Shown here: piece by piece, positions 30,932-39,076 of the stretch
Numbering within the stretch: position 1 is the stretch's first letter
Layout of the letters: each line of letters begins with the position of its first letter
Made by a program: the position numbers and the translations under genes
NCBI GenBank assembly: GCA_049680185.1
Contig: JBAUHI010000032.1
Span: 6,184 to 70,183 of the forward strand
Direction: 5' to 3'
From: CAMLHU01 sp049680185
GTDB lineage: Bacteria; Gemmatimonadota; Gemmatimonadetes; Gemmatimonadales; GWC2-71-9
Length of the DNA stretch: 64,000 bases
The notes under the pieces: model-generated
What the model saw: the letters and a program-made list of their open reading frames with translations, nothing else
Database searches by the model: none
What the model was told of the DNA's origin: nothing

Positions 30932-32263
30932 CTACTCATCCACCTGCGCCTCGAGCGCGGCCCGCTCTTCCTCCGGCAACACCAGCCGCCGGTTGCGGCT
31001 CTCGTGGTCCAGCACTTCGGCGTACCGGCCCCATTCGATCACCGTCCGCATCAGCCCGTTGGCGCGGCTGAACGGGAAGCAGATCGTCAGGTCGGCCAGG
31101 ACCTCGTCCGCCTCGATGGATCCGTCGTTCTCCTTGATCATCCCCACCACCCGCGCGAACAGCGGATGCTCCATCACCTGCACCCGGGTGAGTGCCTTCC
31201 GCTCCGCACTGTCGCCTGCCACCAGCTGCTGGCCCGCGGGTGTGAGTCGCACGTCATCGCCCGGCGTCACGACCCACGCCAGTTGCTCGGCTGCGCGTAC
31301 GACGGACGTCATCCGGTCATAGTCGACCCCCAGCTCCTCGGCGATGTCGAACACCGAGTCCCCACCCTGGGCCCGGTCGGCAAGGTGGTCCAGCAGACCC
31401 ATCACTTCCGAGACGTGCACCCGAGGGAAAGGGACCAAGCGCGCCGCGACGCCGCCGGCCGCTCGCTCCGGCTCGGGAAGGAGCGTTGCCGTGAGGATCG
31501 CGTAAAGCCGATCGACCGCGGCACCGAACAGGGGGCCTCGCGGATCCCGGGGATATGGGAGGGGATTGTCGAGCACCTCGCGGATGTGCCCCGGATTGGT
31601 GCCGAAGACCACGATCCGGCCCGCCAGGTACACCGCCTCGTCGACGCTGTGCGTCACCACCACGATGGTGCTGACGCCGGTGTCGGGATCCTGCCACAGA
31701 TCCACCACCTGTGAACGCAGGTTCTCCGCCGTCAGGGCGTCGAGCGCCCCGAACGGCTCGTCCATGAAGAGGATCTCCGGCTCCACGGCCAGCGCCCGGG
31801 CAAAGCCGACCCGCTGCTTCATCCCGCCGGAAAGCTCGCGAGGATACGCCTGCTCGAATCCATCGAGACCTACCGCCTCGATCGCGTGGTTGATGGCCTT
31901 CGCGTGATCCGTGCCCTCGCGTCCCCTGGCCGCGAGTCCCATCGCCACGTTCTGTTCCACCGTGAGCCACGGCAGGAGGGCAAAGGATTGGAAGACCATC
32001 GCCGAGGATGCGAGGACCCCTTCCACCGGCTGGCCGCGGTAGAGCACCTGGCCGGCGGTCGGACGGGTGAGTCCGGCCAGCAGCCGGAGCAACGTACTCT
32101 TGCCGCACCCCGACGGGCCGACGAACGCCACCACTTCGCGTTCGCGAATGGTGAGCGAGATGTCGCGCAGCGCCTCGAACTCCGCCTGCTTGGGGAGCCG
32201 GAAGCGCTGGATGACCCCGCGCGCCTCGAGCAGGATGTTGTTCGCTGCGGCAGGAGCGGTCAT
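30932..32263 (-). CDS. NitT/TauT-type ABC ATPase with AAA-associated C-terminal domain
   Basis: 443 residues. The ATPase domain (1-260) has GPSGCGKST (49-57), the signature LSGGMKQR, Walker B ILFMDEPFGALD and the switch VTHSVDEAVYLAGR, all intact. The C-terminal 150 residues match the AAA-associated domain fused to such ATPases (SEVMGLLDHLADRAQGGDSV ... winged-helix-like). That domain may regulate import. ATG 32263 overlaps the permease stop (ATGA). The longer frame to 32905 is a shadow. Confidence 0.9.
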   Translation of the reverse strand: MTAPAAANNILLEARGVIQRFRLPKQAEFEALRDISLTIREREVVAFVGPSGCGKSTLLRLLAGLTRPTAGQVLYRGQPVEGVLASSAMVFQSFALLPWLTVEQNVAMGLAARGREGTDHAKAINHAIEAVGLDGFEQAYPRELSGGMKQRVGFARALAVEPEILFMDEPFGALDALTAENLRSQVVDLWQDPDTGVSTIVVVTHSVDEAVYLAGRIVVFGTNPGHIREVLDNPLPYPRDPRGPLFGAAVDRLYAILTATLLPEPERAAGGVAARLVPFPRVHVSEVMGLLDHLADRAQGGDSVFDIAEELGVDYDRMTSVVRAAEQLAWVVTPGDDVRLTPAGQQLVAGDSAERKALTRVQVMEHPLFARVVGMIKENDGSIEADEVLADLTICFPFSRANGLMRTVIEWGRYAEVLDHESRNRRLVLPEEERAALEAQVDE

Positions 32264-34065
32264 TGGGTCACTCCGTACTGGTTCTGGGCCAGGATGGCCA
32301 GCGGGCGCCACACCAGCCGGTTCCACCCCACGACGATCACGCTCATCACCGCGATGCCGCCCGCCAGGAGCGGGAAGTCGGCATGCACCGTGGCGAGCGA
32401 AATGAGACTGCCAAGCCCCGGCGCGATGTGGGTCGTCCCGCCAGCCTGGACGTATTCCGCCACGATCGATCCATTCCAGGCGCCACCTGCGGCGGTGACC
32501 CATCCGGTCACGAGGGCCGGGAACGCCGCCGGCAGGTACAGCTGGCGCCAGCGCGCCCATCCGGTCATCTGGAACACATCGGCGGCCTCCGCGAGTTGGG
32601 GCGGCAGTGCCGCGACCGCGGAGATCACGTTGAAGAGGATATACCACTGTGCCGAGAGCACCATCAACGTCACGGCACCGATCCCCATCCCGGCCCCGAC
32701 ACTGAGCAGTCCGAGGATGACGAGCGGAAAGAGCATCGGCGCCGGGAATGAGGCCACGATCTGGATGACCGGCTGGAGCACCCGGGAGATCCGGGGTGAA
32801 CGACCGATCAGGACGCCCACCGGGAGCGCCCACGCGGTCGAGAGCGCCACGGCCGTGAGGACCCGGGCGAAGGTGTATCCCGCCGAGCGCACGACGAGGA
32901 GCCACTGGCCGCCACTCAAGTGCGCGAGGAGCCGCACCAGCTGCAGCACTCCGAACCCGGCCCCCACCGCGACGATCACTGCCAGCACCGTCAACGTCAC
33001 CCGCAGGACGCCATCACGCCCCGCACGGGGGCCCGGGAACCGGCGCAGGACACGGTCAGCGTGTCGCAGTGAACGACGGAACGGCATCGTGGCGACCCGG
33101 GCCGTTGCCACCGCCCGATGGCGCACCCTCCGGGCCTGCACCCGAAGCCGCGAGCGCCGCAGGAATTCCAGCAGCCAGTTGGTGGCCTGTCCCTCGCCCG
33201 CGGAATCATCGAGCCGGAACTTCTGGGCCCAGACCACCATCGGCCGCCAGAACAACCGGTCGACCGCGACGATCATCGTCGTCATCGCCAGCAATGCCAG
33301 CAGTATCGCGCGCCGATCCCCGGCCTCGATGGCAGCGCTCATGTAGGCGCCGATCCCGGGCAGCCGAAAATCCCGGCCCCCGAGCTCGAACGCCTCGTTG
33401 ACCATCAGGAAGAACCACCCGCCGGCCATCGACAACATCCCGTTCCAGACCAGACCCGGGGCCGCAGCCGGGACCTCGAGCCGCTTGAAGATGTCCCACG
33501 ATCCCCACCCTGCCACCTGCGCCGCCTCGCGCAGCGGCTCCGGCACACTCTTGAGCGAGTTGTAGAAACTCAACGCCAGATTCCACGCCTGCGCCGTGAA
33601 GATCATCAAGATCGCGGCGAGCTCGAGCCCTGCATTGCGGTCGGGGAAGAGCGCCACCAACCCCAGCACCAGTCCCGGCAGGAATCCGAGCACCGGGATG
33701 CTCTGCAGGATGTCCAGCACCGGGAGGAGGAAGCGCTCCGCGCGCGCCGAGGAGGCCGCCGCCCAGCCGAACCCGAACGCGAAGACGTAGGACACCACCA
33801 ACGCCAGCACCCCGCGCGCCAGTGAAAAGAGCGTGTACCGCGGCAACGCCCCCGGCGACAGGTCGATCCGGACCGCCTGGTTGAGCGGCGCCTCGAACTG
33901 GTGTGCGAAGCTGACCACGGCGCCGATCACTGCCGCCACCAGGCAGAGTACCACCACGTCGGCGAACGACACCACCGACGTCCGCACCGGCGCCTGCTCG
34001 GCGACGTGCTCGGGCGGCGCCCCTTCGGGCGACGGAACGGGTTCGGTGTCCAGGGGTACTGTCAT
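32260..34065 (-). CDS. ABC permease with two fused transmembrane domains
   Basis: 601 residues, two copies of the BPD_transp_1 fold: N-half with EAAQVAGWGSWDIFKRLEVP and C-half with EAADVFQMTGWARWRQLYLP as the EAA coupling loops. The halves are joined by a basic linker (about 290-345). This duplicated-permease type is found in nitrate/sulfonate/bicarbonate-like systems. No substrate-binding protein is encoded nearby, so the substrate and even the direction of transport are open. Confidence 0.88.
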   Translation of the reverse strand: MTVPLDTEPVPSPEGAPPEHVAEQAPVRTSVVSFADVVVLCLVAAVIGAVVSFAHQFEAPLNQAVRIDLSPGALPRYTLFSLARGVLALVVSYVFAFGFGWAAASSARAERFLLPVLDILQSIPVLGFLPGLVLGLVALFPDRNAGLELAAILMIFTAQAWNLALSFYNSLKSVPEPLREAAQVAGWGSWDIFKRLEVPAAAPGLVWNGMLSMAGGWFFLMVNEAFELGGRDFRLPGIGAYMSAAIEAGDRRAILLALLAMTTMIVAVDRLFWRPMVVWAQKFRLDDSAGEGQATNWLLEFLRRSRLRVQARRVRHRAVATARVATMPFRRSLRHADRVLRRFPGPRAGRDGVLRVTLTVLAVIVAVGAGFGVLQLVRLLAHLSGGQWLLVVRSAGYTFARVLTAVALSTAWALPVGVLIGRSPRISRVLQPVIQIVASFPAPMLFPLVILGLLSVGAGMGIGAVTLMVLSAQWYILFNVISAVAALPPQLAEAADVFQMTGWARWRQLYLPAAFPALVTGWVTAAGGAWNGSIVAEYVQAGGTTHIAPGLGSLISLATVHADFPLLAGGIAVMSVIVVGWNRLVWRPLAILAQNQYGVTQ

Positions 34066-34128
34066 CGTTCCGGAATCTAGCGTTCGATGGCGGGCGCTTG
34101 TAGCTGGTGGCGGGCGGTCGGCGACGGG

Positions 34129-34134
34129 TAGATT
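34129..34134 (+). promoter_or_regulatory. -10 box of the hydrolase-polX-nth operon
   Basis: TAGATT, 5 bases before GTG 34140. The predicted transcription start falls on the start codon, so the mRNA would be leaderless. Confidence 0.55.
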
Positions 34135-34139
34135 GGGGC

Positions 34140-34982
34140 GTGATCGAGACCTTCGTTCGGCACGTCAATGGCGTCGAGCTCTTCGAGCGCCGCCGCGGTT
34201 CCGGCCCCATGGTCGTGGCCCTCCACGGCGGCCCGGGTGCCAGCCACGACTACCTGCTGCCCGGCTTCGACGCCCTGGCGGTCGACCGCACCGTCGTGCT
34301 GTACGACCAGCGCGGCGGCGGGCGATCGCCGCTGGCACGGGACGCGCATGCCGGATGGAAGGAGCACGTCGCCGACCTCCACGCCCTGAAAGAGCTCTGG
34401 GGCGATGCGCCGCTCGACCTCGTGGGCTATTCCTGGGGCGGCCTGCTGGCGATGCTGTACGCCATCGAGCACCCCTGCAGCGTGGCCCGCCTGGCGCTCG
34501 TCTCCCCCGCCCCGGCATATCGCGAGGCCCGCCTGGAATACGAACACCGCTACGCCGCGATCACCAACGGCGAATGGGCCCAGGCGGAACGCCGCCAGCT
34601 TCGCGAATCGGGATTGCAGACCCGGGACCTCGCCGCCTACCAGCGACGGCTCTTCGAGCTCGCCGTGGTCGCATACTTCAAGGACCCGACCAAGGTCACC
34701 GAGCTCACCGGGTTCCGGCTGGTCGAGCGCATCCAGAAGGAAGTGTGGGCCTCCCTCGGCGACTACGACCTCCGGCCCGCACTCCAGAAGCTGGAGATCC
34801 CCGCCGTCGTGCTCCATGGGCGCGATGACGTGATCCCCTGGGAGGCGGCCCGCGAAACGGCAGAGTGCCTGCACGCAGAGTTCCACCTGATCCCCGACTG
34901 CGGGCACGTTCCGTATGTGGAAGGGTTCGAGACGTTCCGCAGTGTGCTCGATGCGTTCCTGCCTCGGACCCAACGTGGCTGA
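34140..34982 (+). CDS. Alpha/beta hydrolase, proline iminopeptidase-like
   Basis: 280 residues. S33-type features: oxyanion motif HGGPG (29-33), DQRGGGRS (56-63), nucleophile S98 in GYSWGG, acid D230 (HGRDDVIP) and H256 (CGHVPYVE). The cap domain lies at about 120-200. Prolyl aminopeptidase activity is the family guess. I use GTG 34140 because the -10 box is right before it; GTG 34107 would place the box inside the gene. It is the first gene of an operon with PolX and Nth, a puzzling partner for them. Confidence 0.87.
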   Translation: MIETFVRHVNGVELFERRRGSGPMVVALHGGPGASHDYLLPGFDALAVDRTVVLYDQRGGGRSPLARDAHAGWKEHVADLHALKELWGDAPLDLVGYSWGGLLAMLYAIEHPCSVARLALVSPAPAYREARLEYEHRYAAITNGEWAQAERRQLRESGLQTRDLAAYQRRLFELAVVAYFKDPTKVTELTGFRLVERIQKEVWASLGDYDLRPALQKLEIPAVVLHGRDDVIPWEAARETAECLHAEFHLIPDCGHVPYVEGFETFRSVLDAFLPRTQRG

Positions 34983-35634
34983 ACGGGTCGACCCATTCAC
35001 GCTCGTCTTCGGGGCCCTCGCGGAACAGCGATTCCCGGGGCTCGCCGACTCGCTTCGCAGCACCGGACGAGACGAGATCGACCGTGAGGCCTTTGTGCTC
35101 GACCGGGCTGTCATCGAGCTCCTCCAGGACTTGGTGCCCGAGCCGCACGACGATGACCTGGTCGCGGAGTTCATCGCGATACTGCATCACGCCTACCTCT
35201 ACTGGCGCGCCGGCTGTCCGCAGGTCGCGTTCGACCGTGCCCAGGCGGCACAGATCCTTTCGCCCGTCGGTGCGACGGACTCGGCCTCCGTCCATCCGAC
35301 CATCCGCCCGACCACGTACTACCGCTTCCCCGAACGCCTGGTCTGGACCGAGCTCACACCGGGCGCGCCCCACGAACCGCTCGACGGATTCTTTCTCAGG
35401 CCCGCCGGCAACGGGATCATCAGCGTGCTGGGGATCTTCGGGGTCCACGCCGCACGGCCGGGGTTCGGCGTCGCCGAGGCGGTGGGAACTCGTCCCTCGT
35501 CGTTGACGCGGCTGGACGGATCGCCCAGCTTCTCGCCGGTGCTCCCGGGCGGTGATGCGGCCGGCCTCCACTCGCTCGTGGGCACCGACGAACTGCTCGA
35601 GCTCGCATCCCGGTCCGTCAACGAGGCTGCATGA
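34975..35634 (+). CDS. Unknown protein between hydrolase and PolX
   Basis: 219 residues from GTG 34975, overlapping the hydrolase stop by 8 bases, and itself overlapped by polX (ATGA). The N-terminal half is helical (VDPFTLVFGALAEQRFPGLA, then EFIAILHHAYLYWRAGCPQV), the C-terminal half contains FGVHAARPGFGVAEAVG and SFSPVLPGGDAAGLHSLVG. No family recognised. Residues about 101-114 (SASVHPTIRPTTYY) translate a CCATCCG repeat arm like the one at 10140. Tight coupling suggests a function joined to PolX or the hydrolase. Confidence 0.7.
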   Translation: MAERVDPFTLVFGALAEQRFPGLADSLRSTGRDEIDREAFVLDRAVIELLQDLVPEPHDDDLVAEFIAILHHAYLYWRAGCPQVAFDRAQAAQILSPVGATDSASVHPTIRPTTYYRFPERLVWTELTPGAPHEPLDGFFLRPAGNGIISVLGIFGVHAARPGFGVAEAVGTRPSSLTRLDGSPSFSPVLPGGDAAGLHSLVGTDELLELASRSVNEAA

Positions 35635-37361
35635 GCACGGTCGACAAGGACGCCGTCGCGGAGACGCTGGAACAGATCGCGGCACTCCTCGAACTGAAAG
35701 GGGAGAACGCCTTCCGCGTCCGTGCCTTCCGTGGCGCGGCCCGCACGGTCGGCGCGCTGGCCGGGACCGTGGCCGCATCCTTGGAGGACGGATCGCTCGC
35801 CGCCGCGAAGGGCGTGGGCCCCGCCACGCTGCAGGTGGTGCAGGAGCTCGTGGCCTCCGGCAGGAGCACCATGCTTGATGAGCTTCGAGGCCAGGTGCCG
35901 CCGGGCCTCGTCGAAATGCTCCAGCTCCCCGGACTCGGCGTCTCCAAGGTCCGCCAGATCCAGGAGACGCTGCACATCGAGACCATCGCTGAGCTGGAGG
36001 CCGCAGCGCGAGACGGCTCGCTCGCGGCGTTGCCGCGCTTTGGCGCCCGCACCGCCGCCAATGTGCTCGCCAGCATCGACTTCCTCCGCCGTTCGAGCGC
36101 GTACACGCTCTGCCACCACGCGGCGGCGGAAGCGGCGGCGCTCGCGGACGTGCTCGCGGCCTTGCCCGGTGTGGATCACGTGGTGGTCGCGGGCGATGTG
36201 CGCCGCCGGATGGAGGTCGCGCTGGGACTGAGCGTGGTGGTGATCGGTGACGTCCCACCGGCCGACTTCTTCAAGCGCCTCGCGGCGGTGCCCGGGATCG
36301 TCGAGTTCTCCGGGCACGATGAGCGGCGAGTGACGTTGCGGCAAAGCGGCGGGTCGCTGGCACAGGTCATCGTGACCACGCCCGCGAACGCCGGCGCCGT
36401 GCTCGTCCGCGCCACCGGCAGCGAGTCCCACATTGCGGCGCTGGAGGCGCACGCGCATTCGGTGGGCCACACGCTCGATGGCGCCGCCCTTTGGCACGGC
36501 AGCGCCTTCGTCCCCACACCCGATGAAGCGACGTTCTATCGCGCGCTGGGCCTGACGGAGATCCCCCCGGAGCTTCGCGAAGGAGAGTGCGAGGTCGCCG
36601 CCGCCGCGGGCACCCTGCCCACGTTGGTGACGCGCAGCGACCTCCGCGGTTTCCTCCACTGCCACTCCAGCTGGTCTGACGGCACCACCAGCATCGAAGA
36701 GATGGCACTCGCCTGCAAGGCCGCCGGGTACTCGTATGTCGGACTCACGGACCACAGCCAGGCCGCGGCGTACGCCGGCGGGCTCAAGCCCGATGCCTTG
36801 GCACGCCAAGCTGATGAGGTGGACGCGCTCAACGCCCGCCTTTCCGGCATCCGGATCCTCAAGGGGATCGAGGCCGACATCCTGGCCGATGGCGCCCTCG
36901 ATTATTCTGCCGCAGTCCTCGATCGACTCGACTTCGTCATCGGCTCGGTGCACAGCCGATTCCAGATGGGGCAGGACGAGATGACCGCGCGGATGCTCCA
37001 GGCACTCGACGATCCCCACCTCACCATCGTAGGGCACCCGACCGGACGCCTGCTGCTGGCACGGGAAGGGTATGCCGTCGATCTCGACGCACTCATCGAG
37101 AAGGCGGCCAGGGTCGGTGCGGCGATCGAGATCAACGCCGATCCACACCGCCTCGATCTCGACTGGCGCATGCTGCGCAAGGCCCGCGCGGCGGGGCTCA
37201 TCATCTCGATCGGCGCCGACGCCCACGATGTCGGCGGCATCGGGAACATGGAGTGGGGCGTGGGCATCGCGCGAAAAGGGTGGCTCACCGCCGCCGACAT
37301 CCTCAACACCAGGAGTGCCGAGGATTTCCTGGCGTTCGCGAAGGCGCGGAGAGGCCACTGA
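35631..37361 (+). CDS. polX: PolX-type protein with degenerate polymerase site and intact PHP nuclease
   Basis: 576 residues, full PolX length: HhH-containing 8-kDa-like domain (1-150), nucleotidyltransferase palm (about 155-320), PHP domain (335-576). The palm motif, normally GSxRRGxxxxGDxD, reads AGDVRRRMEVALGLSVVVIG (187-206), with Gly-Leu-Ser where the Asp-x-Asp belongs. The third Asp strand reads AQVIVTT. So polymerase activity should be lost. PHP metal ligands are present: H343, H345, D350, H375, E414, H441, H469, D530 and H532. It likely acts as a 3'-5' exonuclease or phosphoesterase in repair. Confidence 0.9.
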   Translation: MSTVDKDAVAETLEQIAALLELKGENAFRVRAFRGAARTVGALAGTVAASLEDGSLAAAKGVGPATLQVVQELVASGRSTMLDELRGQVPPGLVEMLQLPGLGVSKVRQIQETLHIETIAELEAAARDGSLAALPRFGARTAANVLASIDFLRRSSAYTLCHHAAAEAAALADVLAALPGVDHVVVAGDVRRRMEVALGLSVVVIGDVPPADFFKRLAAVPGIVEFSGHDERRVTLRQSGGSLAQVIVTTPANAGAVLVRATGSESHIAALEAHAHSVGHTLDGAALWHGSAFVPTPDEATFYRALGLTEIPPELREGECEVAAAAGTLPTLVTRSDLRGFLHCHSSWSDGTTSIEEMALACKAAGYSYVGLTDHSQAAAYAGGLKPDALARQADEVDALNARLSGIRILKGIEADILADGALDYSAAVLDRLDFVIGSVHSRFQMGQDEMTARMLQALDDPHLTIVGHPTGRLLLAREGYAVDLDALIEKAARVGAAIEINADPHRLDLDWRMLRKARAAGLIISIGADAHDVGGIGNMEWGVGIARKGWLTAADILNTRSAEDFLAFAKARRGH

Positions 37362-38008
37362 CCCGCCGAGCCCGCCCGCCGGCGCCGCCGGCAAAGATCT
37401 TCACGCGGCTCCGGCGGGCCTACCCCGACGCGCATTGTGCCTTGGACCATCAGAGCGCCTACCAGCTTCTGGCCGCCACCATCCTCTCGGCCCAGTGCAC
37501 CGATGTGCGGGTGAACATGGTGACACCCGACCTCTTCCGCACCTACCCCACGCCTTCCAAGCTCGCGGCGGCGCGCCAGGACGACGTCGAACGGATCATC
37601 CGGTCCACCGGATTCTTCCGCAACAAGGCCCGGAACCTGATCGCGATGGCGCAGGCGCTGGTGGCGGACCACGGCGGCAAGGTCCCGGATACGATGGCGG
37701 AGCTGCACGCCCTGCCCGGCGTCGGTCGCAAGACGGCGAACGTGGTCCTCGGCAACGCCTTCAACATCAACGAAGGCGTGGTGGTCGATACCCACGTCGG
37801 GCGCCTCTCGCGCCTCCTCGGCCTCACCCGCCACACCGATCCCGTGAAGGTCGAACAGGACCTGATGGCGCAGTTCCCGCGGGCCCGGTGGGCGGTGCTC
37901 TCGCACTTGCTCATTTCCCACGGACGCGCCGTGTGCATCGCCCGGCGGCCGCGGTGCAACGACTGCGTGCTGGCGGATATCTGTCCGTCATCCCAGGTCG
38001 ATCGCTGA
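37358..38008 (+). CDS. nth: Endonuclease III (DNA glycosylase/AP lyase)
   Basis: 216 residues if started at CTG 37358, which overlaps the PolX stop as CTGA and has GGAG 6 bases upstream. No ATG, GTG or TTG lies near; the next upstream start, GTG 37253, would add 35 residues that read in a PolX shadow. Catalytic K125 in LPGVGRKTANVVLGNAF, D144 in VVVDTHVGR, and the 4Fe-4S cysteines C193, C200, C203 and C209 (C-x6-C-x2-C-x5-C). It removes oxidised pyrimidines. Fourth gene of the operon. Confidence 0.93.
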   Translation: MTRRARPPAPPAKIFTRLRRAYPDAHCALDHQSAYQLLAATILSAQCTDVRVNMVTPDLFRTYPTPSKLAAARQDDVERIIRSTGFFRNKARNLIAMAQALVADHGGKVPDTMAELHALPGVGRKTANVVLGNAFNINEGVVVDTHVGRLSRLLGLTRHTDPVKVEQDLMAQFPRARWAVLSHLLISHGRAVCIARRPRCNDCVLADICPSSQVDR

Positions 38009-38028
38009 CATCATCGGCCCCGAACGCG

Positions 38029-38073
38029 TAGATTGCCCCGGTGCGAGCGCTTGCCCCATCACTGACCCATTGA
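38029..38073 (+). promoter_or_regulatory. TAGATT promoter with a 10-residue leaderless frame
   Basis: TAGATT (38029-38034) lies 6 bases before GTG 38041, the spacing of the other leaderless genes here. From that GTG a frame of 10 codons (MRALAPSLTH) ends at TGA 38071. The methyltransferase starts 13 bases later at GTG 38087. It may be a leader peptide or chance. Confidence 0.35.
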
Positions 38074-38086
38074 CCCCCTGACACTC

Positions 38087-38872
38087 GTGCCTGCCTCCCC
38101 TTCCGTCGCTTGGTCCCAGGTCGCCCGCGCCTACCAGCGCAACATCCTCCCCGGGTTCACTCCGGCGGCGGCGGCCTTGTGCACTGCCCTGCGGGTCGGC
38201 GCCGGTGATCGAGTGCTGGATGTCGCCTGCGGCCCTGGAACGCTGTCGCTCGCAGCCCTGCGTCAGGGCGCGGAGCAGGTCACCGGCGTCGATTTCGCGG
38301 CCGAGATGGTAGCGCTCGCCCAGGGCGCGACGGTCGGGAGCAACGCCGAGTTCTTCCTCGGCGATGCCACGGGGCTGCCGGTACAGGATGGTTCGTTCGA
38401 TGTGGCGGCTTCGAGCTTCGGCCTCATCTTCGCGCCCGATCCCCGGCGCGCGATGAGCGAACTCCATCGCGCACTCGTGCCTGGCGGACGGGCCGGGCTC
38501 ATCGCCTGGCTGCGGGGCGATACCACCAACGCGTACTACGACCGGGTGTATCACCACCTCCCGCGGCCCACCACCACCCACGACCCCTACGCTTGGGGTG
38601 ATCGCGCCACCGCCCGCACCTGGTTCGGTGAATGGTTCGGCTACCTCGAACTGGCGACCATCACCGTGCCCTACGAAGGTCCGTCCCCCGCGGCGGTGTG
38701 GGAGGTGCTCCGCACCTCGACCGGCAGGGTGGCCGTGGCCTACGCGGCCCTCGACCGCGCCGCGCAGGAGCGGATGGATCGAGAGATGATCGATTTCTTC
38801 GAGCGGTTCCGCCGCCCCGAGGGCGGCATCTATTGGCCCCGCGAGGCGTTGATGATCACGGGGACGAAGTAG
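38087..38872 (+). CDS. Class I SAM-dependent methyltransferase
   Basis: 261 residues from GTG 38087. SAM-binding motif I is VLDVACGPGTLSLAAL, followed by VTGVDFAAEMVALAQ (motif II), GDATGLPVQDGSFDVAASSF (motifs III/IV) and ALVPGGRAGLIAW. It is of the UbiE/Methyltransf_11 type with a C-terminal cap (FGEWFGYLELATITVPYEGP). Substrate unknown. It is a separate unit from nth, with its own promoter. Confidence 0.88.
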   Translation: MPASPSVAWSQVARAYQRNILPGFTPAAAALCTALRVGAGDRVLDVACGPGTLSLAALRQGAEQVTGVDFAAEMVALAQGATVGSNAEFFLGDATGLPVQDGSFDVAASSFGLIFAPDPRRAMSELHRALVPGGRAGLIAWLRGDTTNAYYDRVYHHLPRPTTTHDPYAWGDRATARTWFGEWFGYLELATITVPYEGPSPAAVWEVLRTSTGRVAVAYAALDRAAQERMDREMIDFFERFRRPEGGIYWPREALMITGTK

Positions 38873-39076
38873 GTGAACGATGAAAAGTGAAAGGTGAACT
38901 GGATCTGGATGCGCTCGGCGGCCCGCTGATCACACGTCATCCTGAGGGGCCTTCAGGCCCCGAAGGACCGGCCTGCATAACGACCCGATCCTTCGCTCTG
39001 CTCAGGATGACGTGCCTGTCCCGTCGGTCCCTTCCGATCCCACCCGTTCACCGTTGACCGTTTACCGTTCACCCAG
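38873..39076. repeat. Nested repeat: GTGAAC arms around a CGTCATCCTGA palindrome
   Basis: The outer left arm (38875-38899) is GGTGAACGATGAAAAGTG with further GTGAA units, the outer right arm (39049-39073) is TTCACCGTTGACCGTTTACC and more. Inside is the palindrome 38935-39012 (CGTCATCCTGAGG ... CTCAGGATGACG). Two repeat families are nested in one gap. Confidence 0.85.

Noticed and set aside
35319..37394. 691-codon minus-strand frame opposite polX
   Set aside because: Antisense to a gene with all PHP metal ligands; its residues are the typical His/Arg/Gly mix of a shadow frame.
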